DNA of 64,000 bases from Tolypothrix sp. NIES-4075 (GCF_002218085.1 NZ_BDUC01000004.1:465852-529851); one strand, 5' to 3'. Positions 36,274-44,632 are shown, numbered from the stretch's first letter. Made by a program: numbers and translations. Notes: generated from the sequence alone by a model not told the origin.

Positions 36274-37854
36274 ATGTTTCAAGCTACTCGTCGCCGTCTC
36301 GCTCTTTGGTACACTGCTGTAACAGCGGTACTGCTGCTAGTGTTTGCTAGTGGGGTGTATTTATATGTCCGCAGTACGTTGATTGAGCGGATTGACGATA
36401 CTTTGAATCATGTGGTGGAAGTAGTAGAGCGATGTCTAACGACAAGTCGTTGTGCGTCTACGCTTGTGATTGAATCGATAAACCCTAATTTAAGTGAGTT
36501 CCGCTTTAATGTGCCAGCTGGTTTTGCCAATAATGCGGACACGGTAGAAGATGACCATATCGACTTAGAGTGGTTTAATCCTACTGGTGAATTAATTTGG
36601 TCAACTTTATCTGAACCGCTGAATATTCCTATTCATGTTAACCGCATGGGTGAGACTGTGCGTGTGGTTAGGGGAGTGGGGGACAGGGGGAGTGGGGGAC
36701 AAGGGGGACGACTTGGGGACAAGGAGACAAGGAGACAAGGAGACAAGGAGAATAATTCTTTCTCCCCATCCCCCCCTCTCCCCATCCCCCCCTCTCCCTT
36801 GTCTCCCCCCTCCTCCACTCCCCCATTCTCCACTCCCCACTCCCCGATGTTGCTGCGACAAGTTACGCAACGGGTGGAAATCGGACGGCAGGTGTTAGGA
36901 TATCTGCGTGTTAGTCATCCTTGGTTTGAAGTGACTAAACCGAGTCGTCAGTTGATTTTTGATTTGGCATGGGGTACTGGGTTGATGGTGCTTTCGGTGG
37001 GTGCTAGTGGTTGGTTTCTTTCAGGTAAGGCAATGGAACCGGTGGGTGAGTCTTATCAACGTCTGAAACAATTTACGGCTGATGCTTCTCACGAACTGAG
37101 AAGTCCGATCGCTTTAATTCAAACTAATGTGCAAGTTGCTCTCAACGATTTGGAATGGAAAGACGCGAATCCTACTTCTTTACATTACCGCCAACAATTA
37201 AAGATAATAGAACGATTAACGCAGCGCTTGGGAAAATTAGTCAACGATCTACTATTTCTCGCAAGGCAAGATAGTGGCATTAGCAAACATGTTTTTTCAC
37301 CTTGTCCGCTTGATGCTTTGCTGATGGAAGTGATTGAAGAACAACATCTGCTAGCTGCGGAAAAAAACATCACTCTAACTTTAAACTTGATTGACCCTCC
37401 AGCTACGGAAATTAATCTTGAATTGCTCGATAATTGGTTTACACTTGTGGGCGAGTGGGATCAACTAGTGCGGTTGTTCACAAATTTGATTGGCAATGCT
37501 TTAAGATATACGCCATCTGGTGGACGGGTAAATGTGGAATTGACGCGGATTGAGGCAATAAATCCGGTTTCTCGGCTACGTCATAGCCCCGCTTTGCAAA
37601 TTAAAGTGAGTGATACGGGGATTGGTATTCCCAGCGAGGCTTTACCTTGCTTGTTTGATCGCTTTTATCGAGTAGATCCAGCACGTACCCACAATACAGC
37701 AAATAAAAAGTGCGATCTTGCCACCGGATCGGGTTTGGGACTCGCGATCGCTCACGCTATTGTCCAAACCCATCAAGGTCAAATTCACGTTGAAAGCACT
37801 CAAGGCATTGGCACCACCTTCACTGTCATTTTACCAATCACTCTTGAGTCTTAG
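36274..37854 (+). CDS. Orphan sensor histidine kinase with repeat-derived insertion
   Basis: A 526-aa membrane kinase: first helix (about 12-32), extracytoplasmic domain, second helix (about 230-250), HisKA with H-box FTADASHELRSPIALIQ, and an ATPase domain (LFTNLIGNALRYTPSGG, DTGIGIPSEA, GSGLGLAIAHAIV). The N-terminus (MFQATRRRLALWYTAVTAVL) resembles manganese- or nickel-responsive kinases such as ManS and RppB/NrsS. Residues about 133-191 of the sensor domain are encoded by a G/C-rich dispersed repeat and read Gly/Arg/Lys-rich, then Ser/Pro-rich. The frame stays open. No response regulator gene is adjacent. Confidence 0.85.
   Translation: MFQATRRRLALWYTAVTAVLLLVFASGVYLYVRSTLIERIDDTLNHVVEVVERCLTTSRCASTLVIESINPNLSEFRFNVPAGFANNADTVEDDHIDLEWFNPTGELIWSTLSEPLNIPIHVNRMGETVRVVRGVGDRGSGGQGGRLGDKETRRQGDKENNSFSPSPPLPIPPSPLSPPSSTPPFSTPHSPMLLRQVTQRVEIGRQVLGYLRVSHPWFEVTKPSRQLIFDLAWGTGLMVLSVGASGWFLSGKAMEPVGESYQRLKQFTADASHELRSPIALIQTNVQVALNDLEWKDANPTSLHYRQQLKIIERLTQRLGKLVNDLLFLARQDSGISKHVFSPCPLDALLMEVIEEQHLLAAEKNITLTLNLIDPPATEINLELLDNWFTLVGEWDQLVRLFTNLIGNALRYTPSGGRVNVELTRIEAINPVSRLRHSPALQIKVSDTGIGIPSEALPCLFDRFYRVDPARTHNTANKKCDLATGSGLGLAIAHAIVQTHQGQIHVESTQGIGTTFTVILPITLES
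36671..36845. repeat. G/C-rich dispersed repeat inserted in frame within a histidine kinase gene
   Basis: Left side: GGGGAGTGGGGGACAGGGGG and GGAGACAAGGAGACAAGGAG. Right side: complementary tracts (CTCTCCCCATCCCCCCCTCT, CCACTCCCCACTCCCC). It forms a large imperfect inverted repeat of the same type as 7529-7580 and 59266-59332. Confidence 0.75.
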
Positions 37855-38079
37855 TTTTTTAACAAACAATTGTTTCCTGTGACAGATGCACATGTTTGAA
37901 TTTTATTTGTAATTTATATTGCGAAGCCATGAGATTTGAGCCATCAATTTGGTCTCTAGCGGTTTGAAATTCCTACTGAAGAACCGTTTATTTTAGTAGT
38001 TATTCAAACTGCTAGCTTGCTATTGGTAAAAATCGCACTCGGCGAAAACGCATATATAAAAGCATTTGTGGAGGGTTAG

Positions 38080-38826
38080 ATGCCAATTTCTATAGTCAGA
38101 CACGAGCTCTACGATTTACTAAAAAAAATTGCCGAAAGTGGGCAAGAATTGCATGAAGTTGATTTTTCGGGAAACAAATTATCAGAAGCAGATTTATTAG
38201 CTCATTTAGATTACCTAAATCAAAATCAGTACATTAATGCTGAGTTTACAAACGATGGTCGCTTTCAGAAGGCAAAAATAACCGATAAAGGGCGTAATCT
38301 GATAGACAACTATGAGGATAAGTTATCAAAAAACCCAGACTCACGTTCATCTGCACCAATTGCGGAGAAAGATTTGCCCTTTTTGGAAAAGGTGATGGTG
38401 AATGGGGGTTTGGCAGATATCTTCGATGCTAGAGATATCACAGAAGTCGCATTCCGGGTGATGCGCGATTTAATGAGTACCGAAGCTGCCGATCGCGTTG
38501 AAGCTGAATTACACAAACCAGCCGAAAAAACTGATGATAAAGCGCTACAAATGGAAATTGCCGAACTCTGGCACGATACAAATCCGCTTGTCGGGTTTTT
38601 AAGTCGGGTACGTCCACCCTGGCAAGGTCCTGGCATCTTTAAGATTGATAGCGATCGCTTTTTATTTCGGGTGGCTAATGAAGGTGGAATGCCACCTAAT
38701 GCTGACCGCGAAAAGGTAGTCATGGCAATATTTTCTGCCACTAAAGACGAACTATCAGAAGAACGAATTCAGGAAATTGCTAGCTGGTTGCCCGATCTAG
38801 TTCGCAAAATGTGGGAAGAAGCATAA
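38080..38826 (+). CDS. DUF2267 protein with N-terminal winged-helix-like domain
   Basis: A 248-aa soluble protein. Residues 1-70 look like a small winged helix (HELYDLLKKIAESGQELHEV...LLAHLDYLNQNQYINAEF). Residues about 100-245 form DUF2267 (FRVMRDLMSTEAADRVEAEL, FLSRVRPPWQGPG, then SATKDELSEERIQEIASWLP). DUF2267 proteins appear in stress settings in cyanobacteria, but their biochemical role is unknown. A good terminator follows at 38840-38883. Confidence 0.78.
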   Translation: MPISIVRHELYDLLKKIAESGQELHEVDFSGNKLSEADLLAHLDYLNQNQYINAEFTNDGRFQKAKITDKGRNLIDNYEDKLSKNPDSRSSAPIAEKDLPFLEKVMVNGGLADIFDARDITEVAFRVMRDLMSTEAADRVEAELHKPAEKTDDKALQMEIAELWHDTNPLVGFLSRVRPPWQGPGIFKIDSDRFLFRVANEGGMPPNADREKVVMAIFSATKDELSEERIQEIASWLPDLVRKMWEEA

Positions 38827-38839
38827 ATCAAATATAAAG

Positions 38840-38883
38840 TTAGGAGATGGGAATTTTCAATAATTCCTACCTCTTAATTTTTT
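38840..38883 (+). terminator. Rho-independent terminator after the DUF2267 gene
   Basis: 16-base arms (TTAGGAGATGGGAATT with AATTCCTACCTCTTAA; two G-T wobbles and one mismatch), 6-base loop, followed by a run of six T. Confidence 0.8.
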
Positions 38884-39048
38884 GTCAAACTATAACTAAT
38901 GATAGATTTACATTTTACTTAAGGCTGAAATAAAAATAGGAGATTTTTTATTTTTTCACCTTTTAGCTAGAGGTAAGGTTTATTATTCATTAGCTAAAAT
39001 TTGAATATTAATATTTTTTAAGATATTTCTCAGATGATGGAGAAAAAA

Positions 39049-39834
39049 ATGAACAAAAATCAAAATAACTTTCGCAAGTCGGCTAAATTTCTAAGTACTA
39101 TTTTTGGCGGACTACTTATTGGTTTGCCAGCAATTCCACATGCGGCGATCGCCCAACAATCTAGTCCCAAAATTAACCCTTGCCCTCGGATTTTCTACGA
39201 AGAACCGCACAATAGTCAAGTTATGGTTCCTCAAGGATGCCCACCTAATGCTTTCACTCAAAAAATGGGAATGCAAGGGCAAACTCCGATTCGCAACAAC
39301 ACCTCCGCTAACCCAACACCGGAACAAACAAGGATGGGTGTAGGTGGTGAAATGCCCGATGGAACAAGCACATCGCAGAATTACAATTATAACAGCCAGT
39401 CGTCGATGATGCGATCGCAACAAGGCATGACTAATTCATCTGGTTCTATCACCAACTCTACACAACAAAGCCAAACTTCCGTAATTCAACCACCATCACC
39501 ACAACAGCAGCAACCCGCTGTTGCAATGGTAATGCCCATGAGTGGTAAAGTAGGTGTCCGCTTAGTAAATCAGACAGCCGCACCTATTAGCTACCAAGTA
39601 ATTGGCGATACAGCACTGCGAACGCTACAAGGTAAGTCTGAGGTGATGCTGCAAGGTTTAAGCACTCCTGTAACGGTTACTTTCTATCGTCAAGATAAAG
39701 GACTGTTGATGGTGACACCACAAGGATCTTCTCAAGAAGGTATGTTGCAACTTTCATTTAAAGAAACAACCGACGTGAATATGGATAAAAGTGCAATGAG
39801 AATTGACCGAAATGGTGCTGTATTCTTGAATTAG
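39049..39834 (+). CDS. Exported hypothetical protein, Gln/Ser-rich
   Basis: The signal peptide (hydrophobic core after NNFRKSAKF; cleavage near PHAAIAQ) is followed by a short region with two cysteines (NPCPRIFYEE, PQGCPPNAF). A Gln/Asn/Ser/Met-rich disordered stretch (about 70-160) and a compact C-terminal beta domain (VGVRLVNQTAAPISYQVIGD) come next. I start at ATG 39049 because GGAG at 39039-39042 is correctly spaced; ATGs at 39034 and 39037 overlap that site. Family unknown; probably envelope-associated. Confidence 0.6.
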   Translation: MNKNQNNFRKSAKFLSTIFGGLLIGLPAIPHAAIAQQSSPKINPCPRIFYEEPHNSQVMVPQGCPPNAFTQKMGMQGQTPIRNNTSANPTPEQTRMGVGGEMPDGTSTSQNYNYNSQSSMMRSQQGMTNSSGSITNSTQQSQTSVIQPPSPQQQQPAVAMVMPMSGKVGVRLVNQTAAPISYQVIGDTALRTLQGKSEVMLQGLSTPVTVTFYRQDKGLLMVTPQGSSQEGMLQLSFKETTDVNMDKSAMRIDRNGAVFLN

Positions 39835-39922
39835 AATAAGTTACACTCGGCAGACAGTTCCCAAATCCCCCATTATTATCATGTCCTGATAATTAACAGC
39901 AATAAAAACCTACCTACCGTCC

Positions 39923-39949
39923 TAGAGACGTAGCAGTGCTACGTCTCTA
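39923..39949. repeat. Perfect palindrome TAGAGACGTAGCA / TGCTACGTCTCTA
   Basis: Two 13-base arms around a single G. The GTAGAGACG core recurs inside the MITE-like element at 25172-25200 and in a variant at 49626-49651. It may also end the transcript of the preceding gene. Confidence 0.6.
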
Positions 39950-40058
39950 CAGTATGTTTAACGGGACTTGAACATTTTTGAGGACAAAATAAGCCTCAAA
40001 TCCTTGTATGGCAAGGGAAATACACAAAATACCAAAAAACGCCTGAAACCCAGATATA

Positions 40059-40285
40059 TCAAGAAACTAAGTAATATGAAGCGTTTAGATCGGAATGATA
40101 TTTCTTCCCAGTTTTGAAACGACATAGGGAATAATTTGTTTTATCTCTCCTAACCTTTTTGCTACCGTCGTAAGTGTATGCACTCGTATATTTGGGGTTG
40201 ATGAAAACAATTTTTCCTCCCAGTTCCGTCCATCTATCTGTCACTAGCTCAACAATTTTCCTGTGACACCAGAGATGGAATTTCT
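40059..40285 (-). pseudogene. TnpB C-terminal remnant (second family)
   Basis: The minus strand, starting directly after the VapB stop codon, reads RKIVELVTDRWTELGGKIVF, INPKYTSAYTYDGSKKVRRD, and YSLCRFKTGKKYHSDLNASY. These match the C-terminal RuvC and DxNAS segment of IS1341/IS605-type TnpB proteins. The N-terminal two thirds are missing, and the last residues after DLNASY run out of frame to a stop. It differs from the remnant at 29246-29432. Confidence 0.7.
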
Positions 40286-40495
40286 CTAATGATGCTCATG
40301 CTTGCAGCGTTGCTGCTTGTAGTCGTAGTCTTGGTTATAATCAATGGTGCCAAAGAGGTCAAGCACTTTGAGCCGCTTGCGACGTTGGATATATTCGCGC
40401 AGGGCTGTATCAACTAGCGCATCAACGGTTGTCTGGTCATCGAGTGCGAGTGCCTCTTGTTGCAAGGCATCGTTTATGTTAAGTGATGTAGCCAT
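40286..40495 (-). CDS. VapB-type antitoxin (orphan)
   Basis: A 69-aa ribbon-helix-helix antitoxin: N-terminal strand and helices (MATSLNINDALQQEALALDD, TVDALVDTALREYIQRRKR), then the toxin-wrapping tail LFGTIDYNQDYDYKQQR. Such genes are normally followed by an overlapping vapC PIN-domain RNase. Here the following DNA is a tnpB remnant and no PIN motif (an early LVDTS-type aspartate strand) is visible in the next 200 bases, so the toxin is lost. The antitoxin may persist as a regulator or anti-addiction gene. Confidence 0.75.
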   Translation of the reverse strand: MATSLNINDALQQEALALDDQTTVDALVDTALREYIQRRKRLKVLDLFGTIDYNQDYDYKQQRCKHEHH

Positions 40496-40887
40496 GATCG
40501 CTCCTCAGCAACGACTGACTGACCCAATTTTACTGCACTTTCCCTGGTTGCCTTGCTTCCTCTGCGCCTTGATTCGTGTTTTCCGGTTGGTAGTCGAATA
40601 GACATCCTACTATTATTAAGTCATTCAGAAGGGAATTAGATGGTGCGTTACACACACGTTTTAGTACCCTACCATCATGAGCGATCGCACTTTTTCTGTG
40701 TCGATTAGCAACAAAGATGTAAGGCTTGATACGATCTGAAGCTTTTTCGACGGATTAACCAAGAAACTCCTAAAGCACTCTACCTGCATAGTGCTTTCAG
40801 TTTTTAACTAATATTTTTTCGGGAATCGCCATTTTTACATTTGTAGATTTGGTAAGAATCACGTAGATAAGTACCGAATATAAAGAA
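40496..40887. other. Intergenic region, no gene seen
   Basis: About 390 bases between the leftward vapB and the rightward small gene. It holds the vapB promoter and a palindromic GAGCGATCGC site; nothing else is supported. Confidence 0.4.
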
Positions 40888-41040
40888 ATGCATATTAGCA
40901 TTACAGATGACTTGAAGAAGCGATTTCATGCCACCTGCGTCATGCGGGGTAAAAAGATGAGCCAAGTAGTAATTGAGCTAATCGAACAATGGCTGGAAAG
41001 CAACGAGGTTCCCCAAGCTGGGGAGATAAAGAGGCTATAG
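40888..41040 (+). CDS. 50-aa ribbon-helix-helix protein (ParG/CopG-like)
   Basis: A short gene that reads MHISITDDLKKRFHATCVMR, GKKMSQVVIELIEQWLESNE and ends at 41038-41040. It has the strand-helix-helix shape of ribbon-helix-helix DNA-binding proteins, with the second helix MSQVVIELIEQWL. Similar small proteins occur on cyanobacterial plasmids near partition genes, and as antitoxins. It lies 90 bases upstream of the CHAT gene in the same direction, so it could autoregulate a cassette that includes CHAT. No toxin or parA is adjacent. Confidence 0.65.
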   Translation: MHISITDDLKKRFHATCVMRGKKMSQVVIELIEQWLESNEVPQAGEIKRL

Positions 41041-41129
41041 CTACTTCCCCAAATTGGGTAGTCTGGCTACTGGTAAAACCAGTTGAGTGAGAAATCTTGT
41101 CAAATTATATAACTGGAATTTAGTAAACG

Positions 41130-42029
41130 ATGCAAACAATCTTAATATTGACAGCAAATCCTAAAGACACTTCACGACTACGTTTAGATCAGGAGGTACG
41201 AGATATTAAAGAAGGATTACAGCGGGCAAAAAACCGCGATCAGTTTGTTGTAGAGTCAAACTTTGCAGTGCGACCGAGGGACATCCAGCGGACTATGCTG
41301 GAGATTAATCCTTCTATTGTTCATTTTTCTGGGCATGGAACACAAGATGAAGGTTTAGTATTTGAAGATGAAACAGGTTCGACAAAGCTAGTCGATGGAG
41401 AAGCCTTAGCGGGACTGTTTGCACTGTTTGCAGAGCAACTTGAGTGTGTTGTTCTGAATGGCTGTTATTCGGAAGTGCAAGCTCTTGCGATCGCACAACA
41501 CATTAATTATGTGATTGGCATGAAAAAGGCGATCGCAGATAAAGCAGCAATTGAATTTGCTGTGGGTTTTTACGATGCTCTAGGAGCAGGACGAACTGTT
41601 GAGTTTGCCCATAAATTAGGTTGCGCTGCAATTCGGTTGGCAGGTGTTCCAGAGCAACTAACCCCCATTCTCCTCAACAATAAGCGAAATATTGATAGTT
41701 TTCTAGACCTTCCGAACGAACCTGCACCTGAGGAACTAAACGACTCTGACAGAGAAATACTTACAGAACTGCTGATACGTAGTGGACGTGCAGAATATTC
41801 GGCACGAAAAGCACTTTGTATAAGAATTGGAATTGAAGCAAATCAACTTGGATTTTTAAGACAATCCACCGATGCTGACTTTGCCTTAGAGCTAATTGAC
41901 TATTTGCATACTACAGATGATAAACAAGCTCTTGGGAAAATCTGCAAGGAACTTGAAGTTGTGTTTAAAAGAGGAAAATACGCGGCTGATTTGGAAAGTA
42001 TTAAATCAAAACTCAAAACTCAATTGTAA
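41130..42029 (+). CDS. CHAT-domain protease with C-terminal effector-associated domain
   Basis: A 299-aa soluble protein. Residues 1-200 are a CHAT caspase-like peptidase with catalytic His69 in VHFSGHG and Cys112 in VVLNGCYSE. Residues about 205-299 are a helical death-like effector-associated domain (EAD). It shares a register with the N-terminus of the next gene: RKALCIRIGIE here, RKQICRDLGID there, followed in both by F, then ELID and L. Homotypic EAD binding would couple the protease to that membrane partner, 22 bases downstream. Such modules are described as NTP-independent or NTPase-linked conflict systems. The cleaved substrate is unknown. Confidence 0.85.
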   Translation: MQTILILTANPKDTSRLRLDQEVRDIKEGLQRAKNRDQFVVESNFAVRPRDIQRTMLEINPSIVHFSGHGTQDEGLVFEDETGSTKLVDGEALAGLFALFAEQLECVVLNGCYSEVQALAIAQHINYVIGMKKAIADKAAIEFAVGFYDALGAGRTVEFAHKLGCAAIRLAGVPEQLTPILLNNKRNIDSFLDLPNEPAPEELNDSDREILTELLIRSGRAEYSARKALCIRIGIEANQLGFLRQSTDADFALELIDYLHTTDDKQALGKICKELEVVFKRGKYAADLESIKSKLKTQL

Positions 42030-42051
42030 GTAGTATCTAGGAGTAAAAAGT

Positions 42052-43086
42052 ATGTCAACGCGATTCCTTTTGGACGAAGATGATATAAAAGAATTAACAA
42101 AACTAATGCTCGTAATGATCGAGACCCAAGAGTCAAGAAAACAAATATGTAGAGACCTTGGCATCGACCCCCATGAAGTCTCGTTTATTATCGGTACTTC
42201 AGATGACACATTTTGTACAGAGTTAATTGACTGTTTAAATCGATTTGGCTATCAAGAATATCTTTGTAAGCTTTGTTGCGATAAATTATTTCCTATCTTG
42301 AATAAATCAGTATATAGCCATCGTATATCTATCTTAAAAAAGATTGTAGAAAAACTCAATTGTAATTGTAATCAGGAAAAACAAAATCATCCAATACCAA
42401 CTGTCCCTAATCCAGATGAATCAAAATCTGAATCATTGTTTACAAAAATCGGTAATGTTAACAAAAAGCTACTTGCAGGTGGTGCAATTCTTCTAATTGT
42501 GTTAGCAGGATATCCAACTTATGAACATTTTAAACAGCCATCTCAATTAGACCAGGATCAGGTGCTAGCACAGAAAGCCCCACTTGTTCAGTCTGAGATT
42601 GAGGGGAATATAGGAGCGCATAGGAAAGGTGGAGTACTAGTTAAACTTATAACAAAGGTAGAGCTTCGTAATTTTATTGTTGAAGCCCAATTTGATAACC
42701 CCTATGATGGTACAATAATGGATAATTGGATTTATGGTTTTGCGTTTAAAGAAAATACAAGTGATGATCTTAATGATTCTAAGCGCAAAGGGTTAGATGC
42801 ATGGGTTGATTCAAAGAAAAAAACATGGGGTTTCAGTTCACATAATATCTCTTTAAACGGAAATTTATCAAATCTTAATCTTTCAGATAAAAGCTCAAAT
42901 AAATTACGTTTAACTGTAAATAATAAGAAAGCTAAATTTTTTGTAAATGATATGTACATTGAAACCTTTGATGTTTCAGATTTAACGAATAAAGGATCTA
43001 TTTTTTTTACAGCAGCGGGTGGAATAAGTGGTAAATCAGTCCAGTACCAATATAAAAACCTTAGAGTTTGGTCTCTAGATAACTAA
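42052..43086 (+). CDS. EAD-transmembrane-lectin-like partner of the CHAT protease
   Basis: A 344-aa protein in three parts: an N-terminal helical EAD-like domain (1-105) homologous to the CHAT protein's C-terminus, a single membrane helix (about 138-157, KKLLAGGAILLIVLAGYPTY), and a C-terminal beta-rich domain (about 185-344). The last has features of concanavalin/LamG-like folds (LRNFIVEAQFDNPYDGTIMD, NKLRLTVNNKKAKFFVNDMY, GSIFFTAAGGISGKSVQYQY). The geometry suggests an outside ligand sensor that clusters the protease inside. It appears in an operon with CHAT. Confidence 0.78.
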   Translation: MSTRFLLDEDDIKELTKLMLVMIETQESRKQICRDLGIDPHEVSFIIGTSDDTFCTELIDCLNRFGYQEYLCKLCCDKLFPILNKSVYSHRISILKKIVEKLNCNCNQEKQNHPIPTVPNPDESKSESLFTKIGNVNKKLLAGGAILLIVLAGYPTYEHFKQPSQLDQDQVLAQKAPLVQSEIEGNIGAHRKGGVLVKLITKVELRNFIVEAQFDNPYDGTIMDNWIYGFAFKENTSDDLNDSKRKGLDAWVDSKKKTWGFSSHNISLNGNLSNLNLSDKSSNKLRLTVNNKKAKFFVNDMYIETFDVSDLTNKGSIFFTAAGGISGKSVQYQYKNLRVWSLDN

Positions 43087-43231
43087 TAAGCATAATGAGC
43101 TAAGAGAAAGCTGAAATGAGACTGAAAGTATAATTCTTGCAAAATAAGGATTTTAGGTTATTTTATTGAAAGTCCCTTATGATGATTTTTTTGGAGTCAC
43201 TTCAAATATTTTTATGGTATAGGAGTGCGAT

Positions 43232-43536
43232 CTATGACTCTTCATCAAACAACGCATCTAAATCCTGATATCCACTAACAACTCGTGCAATTTCAATTCC
43301 ATCTGCAATGGGACGATAAAAAATCAAATAATTCTCTACAGGGAAACTTTGCAGCGAGGGAGAAAGTTCATCACGTCTGCGTCCTATATTTGGAAAATTG
43401 GCTAAATTGCTACATTTTTGATTAATTTTCTTCAGTAATCGCTCTGCTGCATCAAAGCTACTCTTGTCAGCGATATAATCAATTATGTTCTCAATATGCC
43501 GACTTCAGCAGCAGTAAATCTACAAATATTACTCAT
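43232..43536 (-). pseudogene. parE: Frameshifted parE toxin
   Basis: ATG at 43536 overlaps the parD stop (ATGA), the normal arrangement. The first codons read MSNICRFTAA, but the frame then stops. The ParE sequence resumes in a second frame as ENIIDYIADKSSFDAAERLL, NFPNIGRRRDELSPSLQSFP, VENYLIFYRPIADGIEIARV, ending at 43232-43234. The total, 305 bases, is not a multiple of three. A one- or two-base lesion near 43505-43515 therefore inactivates the toxin, unless it is a sequencing error. Confidence 0.8.
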
Positions 43537-43802
43537 TTACCTGCTTGCTGACGACGCTGTTGTAATTTCTGCTCTAATTGACGAAAAACTATCTCCCCAT
43601 CAATTACTTCCCCACGTTCGAGTTGTTCTACTCCGATCGCAATTTCCCGTTTTAATTCCTCAAATCTACCTTTATAAATCCTTTCCCTTTCCTCCAGTAG
43701 TTTAATACCCGCAATAATCACGTCCTCAGTCGAAGTATATTTCCCGCTGGCAATTTGACTTTGGATAAATTGCTCTAATTCAGGAGTCAAAGAAATACTC
43801 AT
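43533..43802 (-). CDS. parD: ParD-type antitoxin
   Basis: An 89-aa ribbon-helix-helix antitoxin: MSISLTPELEQFIQSQIASG, KYTSTEDVIIAGIKLLEERE, then a charged C-terminal tail that would bind the toxin. It is upstream of and overlaps parE by four bases. As the toxin is frameshifted, the antitoxin is probably a remaining orphan that may still bind its own promoter. Confidence 0.85.
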   Translation of the reverse strand: MSISLTPELEQFIQSQIASGKYTSTEDVIIAGIKLLEERERIYKGRFEELKREIAIGVEQLERGEVIDGEIVFRQLEQKLQQRRQQAGK

Positions 43803-43905
43803 ATATAGGAATCCTACTTGATTGAGTGAAAAGAGGTGTTAGGGATATTGCGATCGCTGTCATAATTAGCTAATTAATAATCTATAACATTGGAGATGGT
43901 ATTTT

Positions 43906-44262
43906 TTATAACGAAACCAAACCATTGTCTTCAAAATTTATCTCCAGATGATATTCTTCCATCATTGCAGTTCCCAGCAAAGGCTTATAACCAGAGGCTA
44001 AAATAGGGACTACCTTTTCTACATCATCCCAAACAACAGTTGCTAAATGTATAGCTAATAAAGCTTCACTACCGTCAGCAAATCTTGCAGATATGCTTGA
44101 ATATAAAGGAAGATTCATCGCATTGACTGCTTGAACTGGTAAGGTAAGATAGTCGTTGAATCCAGTATCGATGACAAAATCCAGGGAAAAATCTGGTTGT
44201 TGTGGTAAACGAAAAATCACTGGAACTATTGCTTTGCGGTCAATCAATCTTCCGTAAATCAT
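43906..44262 (-). CDS. Clan AA retropepsin-like aspartic protease
   Basis: A 118-aa single-domain protein. The catalytic motif lies in LDFVIDTGFNDYLTLP, and the C-terminal ILASGYKPLLGTAMMEEYHL is the usual GT-containing strand before the end. One DTG per chain means it should act as a dimer, like retropepsins. Small proteins of this type are widespread in cyanobacteria with unknown substrates. Its start overlaps the end of the upstream gene by four bases (ATGA), so the two are translationally coupled. Confidence 0.8.
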   Translation of the reverse strand: MIYGRLIDRKAIVPVIFRLPQQPDFSLDFVIDTGFNDYLTLPVQAVNAMNLPLYSSISARFADGSEALLAIHLATVVWDDVEKVVPILASGYKPLLGTAMMEEYHLEINFEDNGLVSL

Positions 44263-44534
44263 TCAACTGTACGCTCCATAGAAGCACCACCAAAGGTGAC
44301 AGCAACATCATAGCCAATTCGCATAGTAAATAATCTAGCGTTGGGATTCTTCTGCTTTAACCTTAATGCTGATTCAACACCACTTTTATCAATTCCATAT
44401 TCGCCTGTTTCAGCATCAATCACAATCATCTTGCCAATATTATCACCATGTTCAACCTCTGAGCGAATCCCCTTAGAGTAAAATTGTTTGGCTCTTTGGG
44501 CAACTTCTTCTACAGTCCAAAAAATAGCCTGCAT
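44259..44534 (-). CDS. Small partner protein of the aspartic protease, unrecognised
   Basis: A 91-aa protein: an N-terminal helix (FWTVEEVAQRAKQFYSKGIR), then a segment with DAETGEYGIDKSGVESALRL and a final beta part (ARLFTMRIGYDVAVTFGG). No enzyme motif. Its stop overlaps the protease start by four bases. The pairing looks like an antitoxin/toxin or substrate/protease layout, but neither is shown. Function unknown. Confidence 0.65.
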   Translation of the reverse strand: MQAIFWTVEEVAQRAKQFYSKGIRSEVEHGDNIGKMIVIDAETGEYGIDKSGVESALRLKQKNPNARLFTMRIGYDVAVTFGGASMERTVE

Positions 44535-44632
44535 AATTACACCTGTTTTTAGTCTACTGTTTTTCTATATTCTATAAGTAAGTGGCTCTTCAAAGCCTCT
44601 AACATGATATCGCAACCCATTATAAATAGAGT

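Noticed and set aside
36607..36870. Several open frames on both strands inside the histidine kinase gene
   Set aside because: They arise from the G/C-rich repeat, which is open in many frames; the kinase frame explains the region.
38310..38741. 143-codon frame antisense to the DUF2267 gene
   Set aside because: The sense frame matches a known family and is followed by a terminator.
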